A stretch of DNA of 64,000 nucleotides from Tetrapisispora phaffii CBS 4417 (lineage: Eukaryota > Ascomycota > Saccharomycetes > Saccharomycetales > Saccharomycetaceae), in NCBI RefSeq assembly GCF_000236905.1, contig NC_016522.1, positions 1,032,212-1,096,211 on the forward strand. The letters run 5' to 3'. Shown in pieces: positions 1 through 9,490 of this stretch. The first letter of the stretch is position 1; every line of letters begins with the position of its first letter. Made by a program: the position numbers and the translations under genes. The notes under the pieces were generated by a model. The model was not told the DNA's origin and did no database searches. It was given only the letters and a program-made list of their open reading frames with translations.

Positions 1-1
1 A

Positions 2-1117
2 TTGCTCAGTTCCTCTGTGGACATTTACGACATGAAAGACTTTTCCGGCACATCACACGGTGTCTCGTCAAGAGAACATGTTTTGTTATGTATTCCTTTG
101 AGAGATGCAGAAGATGTTCTGCCGTTGATGTTTAAGAATTTAATGAACCTTACTTATCCCCACGAATTAATTGATGTGGCTTTCTTGGTCAGTGACTGTT
201 CTGAAAATGATCACACTTTGGAATCTCTGTTGCAATATACGCGTTTTTTACAAAATGGTACTTTACCTGATGTATTTGAAGAAATGGACAAACTCGACGA
301 AATGACCGACAAAGTCGTAGAAAACGCTGATGACTCGAAGTTGTACTTGAAATACATGAAGAAAGAATATCTACAGAGAGTTAAAGAAGCATTCAAATCA
401 CCATTTCATGAGAATTATGATAAACCATTCAGATCAATACAAATCTATAAGAAAGATTTTGGCCAAACTGTAGGACAGAGTTTCTCGGACAGACACGACG
501 TTAAAGTTCAAGGAATAAGAAGAAAATTGATGGGTAGAGCAAGAAATTGGTTGATGACAAATGCTTTAAAACCATATCATTCTTGGGTTTACTGGAGAGA
601 TGCCGACGTAGAGTTATGTCCAGGTACTGTTATTGAAGATTTGATGTCGAAAGACTTTGACGTCATTGTTCCAAATGTTTGGAGACCACTGCCTGAGTTC
701 ATGAACAGTGAACAACCATACGATTTAAACTCTTGGATGGAATCAAGGGAAGCTATAGATTTAGCGAAAAAATTACATGAGGATGAAGTTATTGTAGAGG
801 GTTATGCCGAATACCCAACTTGGAGAGTTCATTTGGCATACCTCAGAGAAAAGGATGGTGATCCAAACCAAGTCGTCGATGTAGATGGTGTCGGTGGTGT
901 TTCCATTCTAGCAAGAGCAAGATTGTTTAGAGCAGGCGTACATTTCCCTGCATTCACTTTTGAAAACCATGCAGAGACTGAAGCTTTTGGTAAAATGGCC
1001 AAGAAAATGGGATTTAGAGTTGGCGGTTTACCACATTATACACTGTGGCATATATATGAACCTAGTGATGATGATCTGATGGCAATTGCAACTAAAGAAA
1101 AAGAACGCACAGCATAA
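2..1117 (+). CDS. VAN1: Mannan polymerase I subunit Van1 (5' end outside window)
   Basis: The frame is open from the first bases and ends at 1117, so the true start lies upstream. The 371 residues seen match the lumenal catalytic part of the Anp1/Mnn9/Van1 family. The leading part has the LCIPLRDAEDVLP and LTYPHELID signatures, the middle has FSDRHDVKVQGIRRKLMGRA, and WVYWRDADVELCP carries the metal-binding Asp motif. The segment between LQNG and the KYMKKEY block is longer than in Anp1 and fits Van1. In S. cerevisiae Van1 works with Mnn9 in the cis-Golgi to extend the alpha-1,6 mannan backbone of N-glycans. The missing part should hold the cytosolic tail and membrane anchor. The gene converges on an ATR1-type gene, exactly as VAN1 (YML115C) does on ATR1 (YML116W), which favours VAN1 over ANP1. 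Confidence 0.9.
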   Translation: MLSSSVDIYDMKDFSGTSHGVSSREHVLLCIPLRDAEDVLPLMFKNLMNLTYPHELIDVAFLVSDCSENDHTLESLLQYTRFLQNGTLPDVFEEMDKLDEMTDKVVENADDSKLYLKYMKKEYLQRVKEAFKSPFHENYDKPFRSIQIYKKDFGQTVGQSFSDRHDVKVQGIRRKLMGRARNWLMTNALKPYHSWVYWRDADVELCPGTVIEDLMSKDFDVIVPNVWRPLPEFMNSEQPYDLNSWMESREAIDLAKKLHEDEVIVEGYAEYPTWRVHLAYLREKDGDPNQVVDVDGVGGVSILARARLFRAGVHFPAFTFENHAETEAFGKMAKKMGFRVGGLPHYTLWHIYEPSDDDLMAIATKEKERTA

Positions 1118-1441
1118 GATGCATTTTTGAGATATGTATGCCCATGGTGTTTCCAATTCAAAAACTATAACATATATTAATTATCAAGAAATCTCAATAT
1201 TGCGTGACGTTTTCAATATACACATTTTAATAGACTCTGATATTGATTAATTCCGTAACTTTGATATTTTTATATATTTTAAGGCATTTAATATTGAAAT
1301 GATACTACATGATAACTATAAACAGGATTATTTCAATAATCAACAATTCATGTGAAAATAAATATATTACAATAAGTATTATAAATCGTGTCTATCATAT
1401 ATATTGTCTAGCAATTTTAAGTGGGCTCATCGTCAAATACA
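1118..1441. other. Convergent intergenic spacer
   Basis: An AT-rich spacer between the 3' ends of VAN1 and the ATR1-type gene. It holds TATATA-type polyadenylation-efficiency-like stretches and nothing else I can recognise. Confidence 0.5.
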
Positions 1442-3112
1442 TCAACCAGTTCTCTCTATAGAACTTTCGATATCATTTGCAAGTTTGGTTTTTTCCTTAT
1501 AATCTGTCCAAAAGGTTTCAAACATGTAAAGAGATGCAATGGAAATACCTAATGTACCGATACCTACTCCTGTATAAAATGCAGCTCTGTAGCCCTTTAA
1601 AAGGTCGTCTCCACTAGAATTTATTTGTTTTTCGACTGTTGTTGCAACTCCTAGACAGAATGATTGGGAGTAATTGACCATGGTATTGACTAGTGAACCA
1701 GCCATACCTTGGTATTCAGGTGGTAACTGATCACTTAATATGATTGAAGAGGCAGGAAATGATAGATCCATACCTAATGGTAATAGTAGCATCATACCAA
1801 ATGTATTTCTCCAGTATGTTTGATCAGCTGGAGTGACAGCGAATATTAGATTACCCATTGTGAAACCAGTAATTGATATGACTAAAATGATTGATGGGCG
1901 TATTATCTTGATCAAAAATCCTACACATGAGGCAATTGTAAACCCAGAAAGGATAAATGCAAAATAAGCACCACCAGTCCAAACTGGAGAAAAGTGTCTC
2001 AAATTCAATGAGAATGAGAAGTAATAGAATGACCAAATGCCGAATGTCCCCCAGCCCATGAAAATTGCAAGTAAGATCATTATAATGTGTCTATTACCTG
2101 TGATTGCTTTTGGAAGTAATGGAACTTCTGCATAATTAATTTCGTAAATGAAGAAAGCAATGATTAAGATGACGGAGATGACTAATAATACGATAATATA
2201 TGCCTTGTCCCAACCGTCCATTGGAGCTTGATTCCAAACGAAACTAAACAGCAGTAGACCAACAACACCCACTGCTGAACCTATCCAATCCATTTTTAGA
2301 TTATTAGTGTTTGTTGGGACGTTATCTGGGACGAAGAAATAACATGTCACACCAACTAAGAAGGAAACGATTGCGAATGCATAGAAAGTCCAAGGCCAAT
2401 TTTTATCATCTTTTACTACAACAATACCTGAAAATAAACCACCGAATGTGGCCCCTAATGGAGCCATTGCACCAATAAAACTGATTGTTATATTTTTTTT
2501 CATAGATCCAGGTTCATAAATTGTGCCCACTAGACCTATAATGTTTGGAAGAATGAATGATACCCCTAGCCCTTGAAAAGCCTTCGCCACGATAAAGAAA
2601 TCATCGCTGTGAGTGTAATGAGTTAAACCACAGATTATACTCCAGATTGTAAGTATCGCATAACCCAATAGCAACATTTTTTTCAAACCGTATATGTCAC
2701 CAAATCTCCCGCCCACGAGGATGAAGGAACCCGAAACCAGCGGGAAAGATGCAAATAACCATGCTTGTTTCGACGTTTCGGAGCCAAAATCCTCTGCGAT
2801 AATGTTCATAATTGACATTGATTGAGTAGTACCGGCTTGGTTTAACAATTGACCCATAAGACAAGTGAAAATAAAGGCCCATTCATGTAATTTTGAAGAG
2901 AAATACTGTGGTTTCTGTGACGACACTGAGAGTGATTCCGATGATCTTACTGTTGCAAAGTATTTCTCACTGTCTGTAGGAACTACTTGTTCAGACGAAT
3001 CGATCTTTTGAGATGAGTTAACTGTTGAATTGTCGCTATCACTGTCACTGCGACCAATTTCATATGTGCTTGCTGCGATAGCAGCTTTATTATTATTGTT
3101 TTTACTATCCAT
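1442..3112 (-). CDS. ATR1: DHA2-family MFS exporter, Atr1-like
   Basis: A 556-residue multi-span membrane protein of the major facilitator superfamily, drug:H+ antiporter 2 group. A Ser/Asn-rich cytosolic tail of about 85 residues is followed by hydrophobic spans. The first span region has GQLLNQAGTTQSMSIMNII and the loop after it has GGRFGDIYGLKKML, the family's motif A; both resemble Atr1 closely. In S. cerevisiae Atr1 exports aminotriazole and boric acid at the plasma membrane. The ATG at 3112 is used; an open frame three codons longer begins with GTG. The gene converges with VAN1 as in S. cerevisiae. The paralogues YMR279C and YOR378W are possible alternatives by sequence, but the neighbourhood supports ATR1. 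The upstream region has Yap1-type sites, listed separately. Confidence 0.82.
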   Translation of the reverse strand: MDSKNNNNKAAIAASTYEIGRSDSDSDNSTVNSSQKIDSSEQVVPTDSEKYFATVRSSESLSVSSQKPQYFSSKLHEWAFIFTCLMGQLLNQAGTTQSMSIMNIIAEDFGSETSKQAWLFASFPLVSGSFILVGGRFGDIYGLKKMLLLGYAILTIWSIICGLTHYTHSDDFFIVAKAFQGLGVSFILPNIIGLVGTIYEPGSMKKNITISFIGAMAPLGATFGGLFSGIVVVKDDKNWPWTFYAFAIVSFLVGVTCYFFVPDNVPTNTNNLKMDWIGSAVGVVGLLLFSFVWNQAPMDGWDKAYIIVLLVISVILIIAFFIYEINYAEVPLLPKAITGNRHIIMILLAIFMGWGTFGIWSFYYFSFSLNLRHFSPVWTGGAYFAFILSGFTIASCVGFLIKIIRPSIILVISITGFTMGNLIFAVTPADQTYWRNTFGMMLLLPLGMDLSFPASSIILSDQLPPEYQGMAGSLVNTMVNYSQSFCLGVATTVEKQINSSGDDLLKGYRAAFYTGVGIGTLGISIASLYMFETFWTDYKEKTKLANDIESSIERTG

Positions 3113-3425
3113 TGAAGTCACTTTATGGAAATACAGTTTAGAGATTCAATTTTTTCATTCCAATGAGATGAGCTGGAATGTTTATGCATAAGACTAGAAG
3201 ACAAATGTTGTGTTGCCATTACCAAAACAACACAGCTTTATATACAAATTACAAACAAGACCCAATTTGATAAAACTGCACCTTAGTTGCAGCACCTAGC
3301 AGCGATGGACAACAATCAAAGGTTTATGTCTCTATATTATAATATCTTGTTGAAACAGAAGTCTTTATACGCACCCACCATGTTTCTCCTTTGCGATGAG
3401 CTTCACGCCTCGGGACGTATTGCTG

Positions 3426-3432
3426 TTACTAA
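3426..3432 (+). promoter_or_regulatory. Yap1-type response element (TTACTAA)
   Basis: TTACTAA matches the Yap1 recognition element, and a variant TGACTAA lies at 3770-3776. In S. cerevisiae ATR1 is a Yap1 target. Both sites lie 310-660 bp upstream of the ATR1-type start. Short motifs like these also occur by chance. Confidence 0.35.
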
Positions 3433-4502
3433 TTGCAATTCGGTCGGTATAGTTTTTCATTTTTATGAACCGCACCGTGTTGTTCTTTTAGTTACAAGCC
3501 GCTCGATGTCAGGTGTGCGCCATGAACGAGAGAACGTTAGGCCACCGGTTGTGCATAACAAGACCCTGTCACGCGACGTGCATAGGGAAAAGGCAGGATA
3601 CGCGAAACGTGTTTAGGGTGTGTTTACGCGTTCTGCTATTTGATGGATGTTTCTCGACATTTCTTGTTGAACATTCGGACAATGCAAATTATACGAGCCG
3701 CCGCTGTGCCTGAAACTATGAGCCGTCGCCGCTGCAGACGAGGCCACATCGCCGTGGTGGAACCAAACGTGACTAACTAGCAATTGGAAACGGCTACTAC
3801 ACGGTTAAGCATTGGAGCTGGAGGACTGGGCGGCACACAGCTGAGCAATACGTACACATATGGTTTATATAAGGTGGGTTAACATGGCATGTACGAGTGA
3901 GCCGAGACACGACAACCAGCACCGGCCTCTGGTATACGCATACCTGTAATATACAAATGGGTGCCATACGCTGTCTCCCTCTTTCTCACCGTCTCTGTGC
4001 CTGCCACTGTCTGTCGTGTGCACAAAACCAACTTACCCGCCCACCCCCACCTTGTCATCAACCCTCTCGTTCACCCGGCCATAACCCGCCCCACCCCGCA
4101 CCAGCCTCCTGCGAACGTTTCCCCTGCACCCCTCTCTGTGCACCGCGAGGTCACCCTCCACGAGCACAAGTCCCTCTCCGCGGTCCGTTGTTCACGGTCA
4201 CCCCGCCACAAGAAAGTGTAGTACCTCGCAACCAACGAATCATCGCAGCGTAAACACTTACAAAGACCATCGCGCGACCAAACACAGTACCAGTAGCCAA
4301 GATTACCACTGCAAGCACTCAATGTACTACGATCACTCAAACCATAACCACGCACACACACAGTTAACAAGTACCTCTCGATAGTCTCTAATATCGCTTT
4401 ATTCAAATTTATTGATATCCGTAGTTGACAGAATTGAAACTGTTTAGAGCAACCTTAGAAACCTTATTCTCACTAGTCTCTCAATAATCCCGTTCTTATT
4501 AT

Positions 4503-4586
4503 CCATTGGCCGATCCTGAGCATCGAATAATATGCTCTTATAGAAACTTCTCTATCACTGTCTTGAAATTTCGTTCTTCCCATTGG
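4503..4586. promoter_or_regulatory. Two CCAAT (ATTGG) boxes upstream of NDI1
   Basis: CCATTGGC at 4503-4510 and CATTGGCA at 4581-4588 carry the inverted CCAAT core bound by the Hap2/3/4/5 complex, the activator of respiratory genes. They lie about 240 and 165 bp before the NDI1 start, a usual distance. Assignment to Hap control is inference. Confidence 0.35.
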
Positions 4587-4750
4587 CAGTCTTATTAGAA
4601 CTTTCCTTGTATTATATCTTCCTCCTATTTACTATTTATATAAATACGTCTTTCCGAATTGAAAACTTCATATATAGAACCCTTCTCTATAATTTTTCAA
4701 TATTTTGAGAACAATATAAAGACTATACCTATCCAAGCGCAAGTAAAAAA

Positions 4751-6343
4751 ATGCTATCAAGGGTAAACAAGACACACGACGTTACCTTGTGGAAGAAGTT
4801 ACATTCTCTCACAAGGAAGTCACTCTCTACAACGACGCTATTAAGACAAGAAGCTCCTCCCTCGAGTCAGGAACATCTCTCAGGAACGTCATCATTTAAA
4901 ACAGTCTCTTTCTTATCTACTGATGAAAAACATCATAAGACTAAGAAGTCGGTTGTCATTTTAGGTTCAGGTTGGGGCGCTATCTCGTTCCTGAAGAATA
5001 TCGACGCTACAAAATATGATGTTTCGATTATCTCTCCAAGAAATTATTTCTTATTCACTCCATTATTGCCTTCAACTCCAGCCGGTACAGTTGATGAAAA
5101 ATCAATTATTGAGCCAGTGATTAATTTTGCTTCAAAGAAAAAGGGTTCCATCACATACATAGAGGCAGAAGCTAAAGCAATCAATCCAGACAGAAATACT
5201 GTCACTGTGGATTCGATGACAACGGTGGCTACATTGAAGGCTAAGGATTCAAGCTCCCATGACTCAGTGGCAGGTTTGAAAAGAGCAGAACCATTTGAAG
5301 TTAAATACGACTATTTGATCACGGCAGTGGGTGCTGAACCAAACACTTTCGGTGTTAAAGGTGTAGAAGAATATGGACATTTCTTAAAAGAAATACCAAA
5401 TTCATTAGAAATTAGAAGGAAATTCGCTGAAAATATAGAAAAGGCCAACTTATTGCCAAAGGGTGATCCAGAGAGAAAAAGATTATTATCCATTGTAGTT
5501 GTGGGTGGTGGTCCAACCGGTGTGGAAACTGCAGGTGAATTGCAAGATTACGTCTCACAAGATTTGAAAAAATTCTTACCTTCCCTAGCTGAAGAAGTAC
5601 AAATTCATTTGGTCGAAGCATTACCTGTCGTTTTGAATATGTTTGAGAAGAAATTGTCTTCTTATGCACAATCAGTTTTGGAAAAGACTACAATCAAATT
5701 ACATTTGAAAACTGCAGTAGGTAAAGTAGAAAAGGATCATTTGATCGCAAAGACAAAAAAACCTGATGGCACTGTAGAAGAACAAAAAATAGGTTATGGT
5801 ACTTTGATTTGGGCTACAGGTAATAAAGCTAGACCAGTGGTTACTGATCTATTTACAAAAATTCCTGAACAAAATCAATCTACAAGAGCTTTGAACGTTA
5901 ACCAATTCTTACAAGTAAAAGGTTCCAAAAATATTTTCGCCATTGGTGACAACGCTTTCTGTGGTCTACCACCAACTGCTCAAGTTGCTCATCAACAAGC
6001 TGAATATTTATGTAAGAATTTCGATAAGATGGAGAAAATTGATGGATTCCATAACACGTTGTTAAAAAAGACAGAGAAATTTGATTTGCCATTCGAAGAA
6101 AATGGATTTAAACCATTTAACTATATTCATTTAGGTGCTTTGGCTTACTTAGGTTCTGAAAGAGCTATTGCAAATATAACCTACGGTAAACGTTCTTTCT
6201 ACACTGGCGGTGGTTTAATCACCTTCTATGTTTGGAGAATTTTATACTTATCAATGATTCTATCTGCTAGATCAAGATTTAAGGTTATTTCCGACTGGTT
6301 GAAATTAACTTTCTTTAAGAGAGATTTCTTCAAAGGTCTATAG
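4751..6343 (+). CDS. NDI1: Internal mitochondrial rotenone-insensitive NADH:ubiquinone oxidoreductase
   Basis: A 530-residue type II NADH dehydrogenase that oxidises matrix NADH and reduces ubiquinone at the inner membrane without pumping protons. Residues 1-60 are rich in Ser, Thr and basic residues, a mitochondrial presequence. [10 protein letters not shown] (68-77) is the FAD-binding Rossmann loop and [15 protein letters not shown] (249-263) the NADH-binding one. The C-terminus ends FKRDFFKGL, the membrane-contact end typical of Ndi1 and unlike the external enzymes Nde1/Nde2. It is slightly longer than the S. cerevisiae protein (513), mostly in the presequence. It converges on GTR1 as in S. 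cerevisiae. Confidence 0.95.
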   Translation: MLSRVNKTHDVTLWKKLHSLTRKSLSTTTLLRQEAPPSSQEHLSGTSSFKTVSFLSTDEKHHKTKKSVVILGSGWGAISFLKNIDATKYDVSIISPRNYFLFTPLLPSTPAGTVDEKSIIEPVINFASKKKGSITYIEAEAKAINPDRNTVTVDSMTTVATLKAKDSSSHDSVAGLKRAEPFEVKYDYLITAVGAEPNTFGVKGVEEYGHFLKEIPNSLEIRRKFAENIEKANLLPKGDPERKRLLSIVVVGGGPTGVETAGELQDYVSQDLKKFLPSLAEEVQIHLVEALPVVLNMFEKKLSSYAQSVLEKTTIKLHLKTAVGKVEKDHLIAKTKKPDGTVEEQKIGYGTLIWATGNKARPVVTDLFTKIPEQNQSTRALNVNQFLQVKGSKNIFAIGDNAFCGLPPTAQVAHQQAEYLCKNFDKMEKIDGFHNTLLKKTEKFDLPFEENGFKPFNYIHLGALAYLGSERAIANITYGKRSFYTGGGLITFYVWRILYLSMILSARSRFKVISDWLKLTFFKRDFFKGL

Positions 6344-6657
6344 ACCCATTAAACAATTAATATTATGGATTCCAAGTTAAAATTCATTCTTATATTTATA
6401 TTCATTCATTGTTGTATCGTTATCTTAACACTGCAAATAAATACATTTCTGTAAAATACATAGAATTATTCATATTTACAACACCTTTTTATCAAAAGAA
6501 ATGTGTGAGTTATGTAAATGTATTTAGGTTGAGATGAGAAAGTATATATAATCTATGGTTACAATAAACTTTGATTTATTTCATTTGTGTTATTGAATTG
6601 TGTATGTACTTCTGTGAGAATATATTCTGTTCATGGCATATGGGTGGGAAAAAGCGA
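6344..6657. other. Convergent NDI1/GTR1 spacer
   Basis: An AT-rich spacer between two 3' ends. I see nothing beyond likely polyadenylation sequence. Confidence 0.4.
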
Positions 6658-7635
6658 TTAAAAATATTGCTTTGCTTTCCTTATATTCTCTAATATTAAT
6701 TCATGAGGAACGTTGGAATCTTTTAAAACCATAAAGCAGATCATATTAGATGATAACTCGGAGACATAAATATTATCATTTAAGACTAAAATTTTGAATC
6801 CACATTTTAATTTACTGCAACTTTGTTTGAAATTCTTCATAATATTGGAGATTTTTTCGAACCGCTTAGGATCCAGTATTAGTTGTTGGCCATTGTTATT
6901 CTTTTCTATAGTGTCGTTCTTTGAGTTATTTATGTTTTTTAATGCTGAATTATCACTTGTGTATACATTTGTAGAATTACTTGAACATATTACCAGGAAC
7001 GTTGATCTCTCGAAAAGAATGATTTCCACAGCATTTAATGTATTTTGTAATTTTTTTAGAGTAGCTTGATGAACGCCGATGTTTGGAATTAGGGAACACA
7101 CTATTTGAGACCAAGCTTTGTATAAACTTTCATCCCATATAGAGGTTGGGTACCCTACTAGATGAGGAAATCCATATTCAGCAGATGCTTGCTGCAGTTT
7201 TTTCATCATAATCTCAAAAAGTTCATACCTCTTATCCAATTGAACTAAATCCATTTTGTGCAATAAAACAAATATCTTAGCATCAGGTGAATATTTCTTC
7301 AGTTCTTTTAAGGCTCTAGTAAAAATCTCGATATCCTTTATAACTTCTTGAGACTCCACATCGAATACATGAATCAAAACTTGGACCATTTGGAAAATAT
7401 GATCTTTTTGCTTAGTAAAATAATTTTCCATAAAAACGTCTTGCCCACCACAATCCCATAAATTCAAAGTCATATTCCCCAAAAATCTCAAATGTGAATG
7501 TTCTACATCAATAGTGGCCCCTAACCTTCTAGTATCAAATGCTGAATAATTGCTAAAAACAATTGATCTCATCGAAGACTTCCCAGACCCAGAACGGCCC
7601 ATAAGTAGCAGTTTCTTTCTATTATTGGAAGACAT
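6658..7635 (-). CDS. GTR1: Rag-type GTPase Gtr1 (EGO/TORC1 signalling)
   Basis: A 325-residue Rag GTPase of the RagA/B type. G1 is GRSGSGKSS (13-21), the switch Thr lies in GATID (39-43), G3 is DCGGQ (61-65) and G4 is HKMD (126-129). The C-terminal roadblock-like half mediates pairing with Gtr2. In yeast the Gtr1-Gtr2 dimer sits on the vacuole within the EGO complex and reports amino-acid supply to TORC1. It is close to the S. cerevisiae length (310), with a small Asn/Lys-rich insertion near residues 225-250. The convergent order NDI1-GTR1 is as in S. cerevisiae. Confidence 0.95.
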   Translation of the reverse strand: MSSNNRKKLLLMGRSGSGKSSMRSIVFSNYSAFDTRRLGATIDVEHSHLRFLGNMTLNLWDCGGQDVFMENYFTKQKDHIFQMVQVLIHVFDVESQEVIKDIEIFTRALKELKKYSPDAKIFVLLHKMDLVQLDKRYELFEIMMKKLQQASAEYGFPHLVGYPTSIWDESLYKAWSQIVCSLIPNIGVHQATLKKLQNTLNAVEIILFERSTFLVICSSNSTNVYTSDNSALKNINNSKNDTIEKNNNGQQLILDPKRFEKISNIMKNFKQSCSKLKCGFKILVLNDNIYVSELSSNMICFMVLKDSNVPHELILENIRKAKQYF

Positions 7636-8029
7636 TGTTAGTAGCTATCCCGGATGACTATTTTTTAGCAATATGCTCCATTTCAGAAACTAAATACTTA
7701 TATGTCATTGTATATATTAAGACCATTCCAAAGAGTACCTTACTTTATGCCTATATATTTATCCTTAACTAGTAACTTCACATTAAAGGTTTTGATATCG
7801 TATTATAGTGGTAAATAATCCATCCGGGTAAATTAATTGTGAAATTCTGAGATATTTTAAAGATCAAATAAGGTCAACTGTCGAGACTAATTCATATATA
7901 TTAGAAGAGTACCTTTGTTCCTTTAAGAATAATAGTGTTTACGGTTTATGACCTGATTGCATGGATACTAATTGCTCTCTCAGTTGAAGGAAAGTGAAAT
8001 TGGTTTGATAATAGCATAATATTTCAAGA
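7636..8029. other. Divergent promoter region GTR1 / squalene-synthase-like gene
   Basis: About 390 bp of AT-rich sequence serving two divergent genes. No motif stands out except a CCGGGTAA (Reb1-like on the - strand) near 7826. Confidence 0.35.
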
Positions 8030-9490
8030 ATGGTGAAAATAACTGAAGTGATTTGTCATCCAATTGAGACTAGAAGTTCATTGCTTCTTAAGTTATTTAG
8101 ATGTGAAAGAATATATGAAGACGTTACCATCAATGTTGAGGAGGATATTAATGGTAAACCAACAAAAAATTTAGTTGCATGTTACGAGCTGTTGAGAAAA
8201 ACTTCTAAATCTTTTTACTTGATGATCTTACAACTACATCCAAATATTAGAAATATTGTTATGATTTATTACTTGGTTTTAAGAGCATTGGATACTATCG
8301 AGGACCGTCCAAATTTGGAAGCAACAGAGAAAACTTCGTTACTGGAACAATTTCATCTGCAATTGGGCGACGTTAAAGCTGAATCTAATGAGAAAAACTC
8401 CATACTTGATGGTGAGTATTCGATCATTAATCAATTTCAGATAGTTTTAAATGAATATAACAAATTAGAAAAATTCTATAAAGTTATTATCAGAGATTCC
8501 GCTCAAAAGATGGGGACCGGTATGAGTAAATATCTTTTCATAGAAAGCGACGCCAAAGATTCCCTAAACACTGTAAAGGAATATAATGAATATTGTCACT
8601 ATGTTGCTGGAGTTGTTGGGGAAGGCCTAAGCAAAATATTTGTGAAACTGCAATTTAATTTCGATAATAGTAATCACCTCATTATTAATGAAAGATTAAA
8701 ACTGTACGAACATCTTGGTCTATTCTTACAGAAGACAAACATTATTAGAAGCTTTCATAAGGACTACGAGAAGTATAATAAGAGCTATTGGCCACGTGAA
8801 ATATGGATAAAATATATCGATAACTCAAAAGATGCTAAATTGGCAACTATTGAGGACTTAATCAATAGCAATAAGAGAATTGATTGTTTAAATGAGATGA
8901 TCATCAACGCAGTTTCAGACCACATGAAAGAAATATTACTTTATATCAGTCTAATTGAAGAACAAAGTATCTTTGAATTTTGTGCTGTCCCGCAAGTCAT
9001 GGCAATAGCGACGTTAGCAATGCTATACAACAACGATAAGGTTTTTACAAGCGACAATGAGCAATTAAAAATCAGGAAAACTGAGACAGGCTATATTTTA
9101 TACAACTGCAGAACATTACTCAATGTCACGACAGCTATAAAATTCTACTTATCACAGATGTTGAAGAAATCAAAAGGTAGCAACAGGAACGATAAACTAG
9201 CCACAATGGTAATGGAACTAGATGGGATCATTGATTATAAGATGTTCCCAGAAGAGGCCAAAAATCCGGTTACCGATGGTGTAAGAGAGGACGATTACAA
9301 CATCTTCTCCAAACAAAGGAACGATAAAATAGATAAAAAGACAAATGAAATAGATTTCAAAATTGAAGAGAACAACTTCCTAATGATACTATGGTTAGCA
9401 GCTATCATAATTGCAGTTGCAGTGTATTTTGTATTTTTCTTCGAGCCACCAACCCTTCGTGTGCATCCTATTGACACAGATCAAGCTTAA
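8030..9490 (+). CDS. Squalene synthase paralogue with altered second Asp-rich motif
   Basis: A 486-residue protein of the squalene/phytoene synthase family, close in layout to Erg9 (444 residues), including the C-terminal membrane anchor (about 447-467). The first Asp-rich motif LRALDTIED (84-92) is intact, and HYVAGVVGEGL (190-200) and FLQKTNIIR (232-240) are well kept. Directly after these, where Erg9 and other squalene synthases have DYxED, this protein reads SFHKD (241-245): the first Asp and the Glu are replaced. That motif binds the Mg-diphosphate of the substrates and its first Asp is essential in studied enzymes. The TSRSF block is TSKSF. It is therefore probably not a normal squalene synthase; a genuine ERG9 would be expected elsewhere. 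It sits between GTR1 and PHO84, where S. cerevisiae has no such gene. Confidence 0.85.
   Translation: MVKITEVICHPIETRSSLLLKLFRCERIYEDVTINVEEDINGKPTKNLVACYELLRKTSKSFYLMILQLHPNIRNIVMIYYLVLRALDTIEDRPNLEATEKTSLLEQFHLQLGDVKAESNEKNSILDGEYSIINQFQIVLNEYNKLEKFYKVIIRDSAQKMGTGMSKYLFIESDAKDSLNTVKEYNEYCHYVAGVVGEGLSKIFVKLQFNFDNSNHLIINERLKLYEHLGLFLQKTNIIRSFHKDYEKYNKSYWPREIWIKYIDNSKDAKLATIEDLINSNKRIDCLNEMIINAVSDHMKEILLYISLIEEQSIFEFCAVPQVMAIATLAMLYNNDKVFTSDNEQLKIRKTETGYILYNCRTLLNVTTAIKFYLSQMLKKSKGSNRNDKLATMVMELDGIIDYKMFPEEAKNPVTDGVREDDYNIFSKQRNDKIDKKTNEIDFKIEENNFLMILWLAAIIIAVAVYFVFFFEPPTLRVHPIDTDQA

Larger units (their letters stand above)
3113..4750. other. Divergent ATR1/NDI1 promoter region with a GC-rich, pyrimidine-rich patch
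   Basis: This is 1.6 kb between two divergent genes. From about 3,380 to 4,330 it is clearly richer in G+C than its surroundings, with a pyrimidine-rich + strand around 3,960-4,150. Several open frames of 60-118 codons on both strands here overlap each other and look like by-products of the base composition. The NDI1-proximal 400 bp are AT-rich and look like an ordinary promoter. Confidence 0.5.

Noticed and set aside
2..1117. ANP1 as identity of the first gene
   Set aside because: The family is shared, but the longer segment after LQNG and the convergent ATR1 neighbour fit VAN1.
3879..4406. Overlapping ORFs (60-118 codons) upstream of NDI1
   Set aside because: Same cause: pyrimidine-rich composition. 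No family resemblance, and the frames overlap on both strands.
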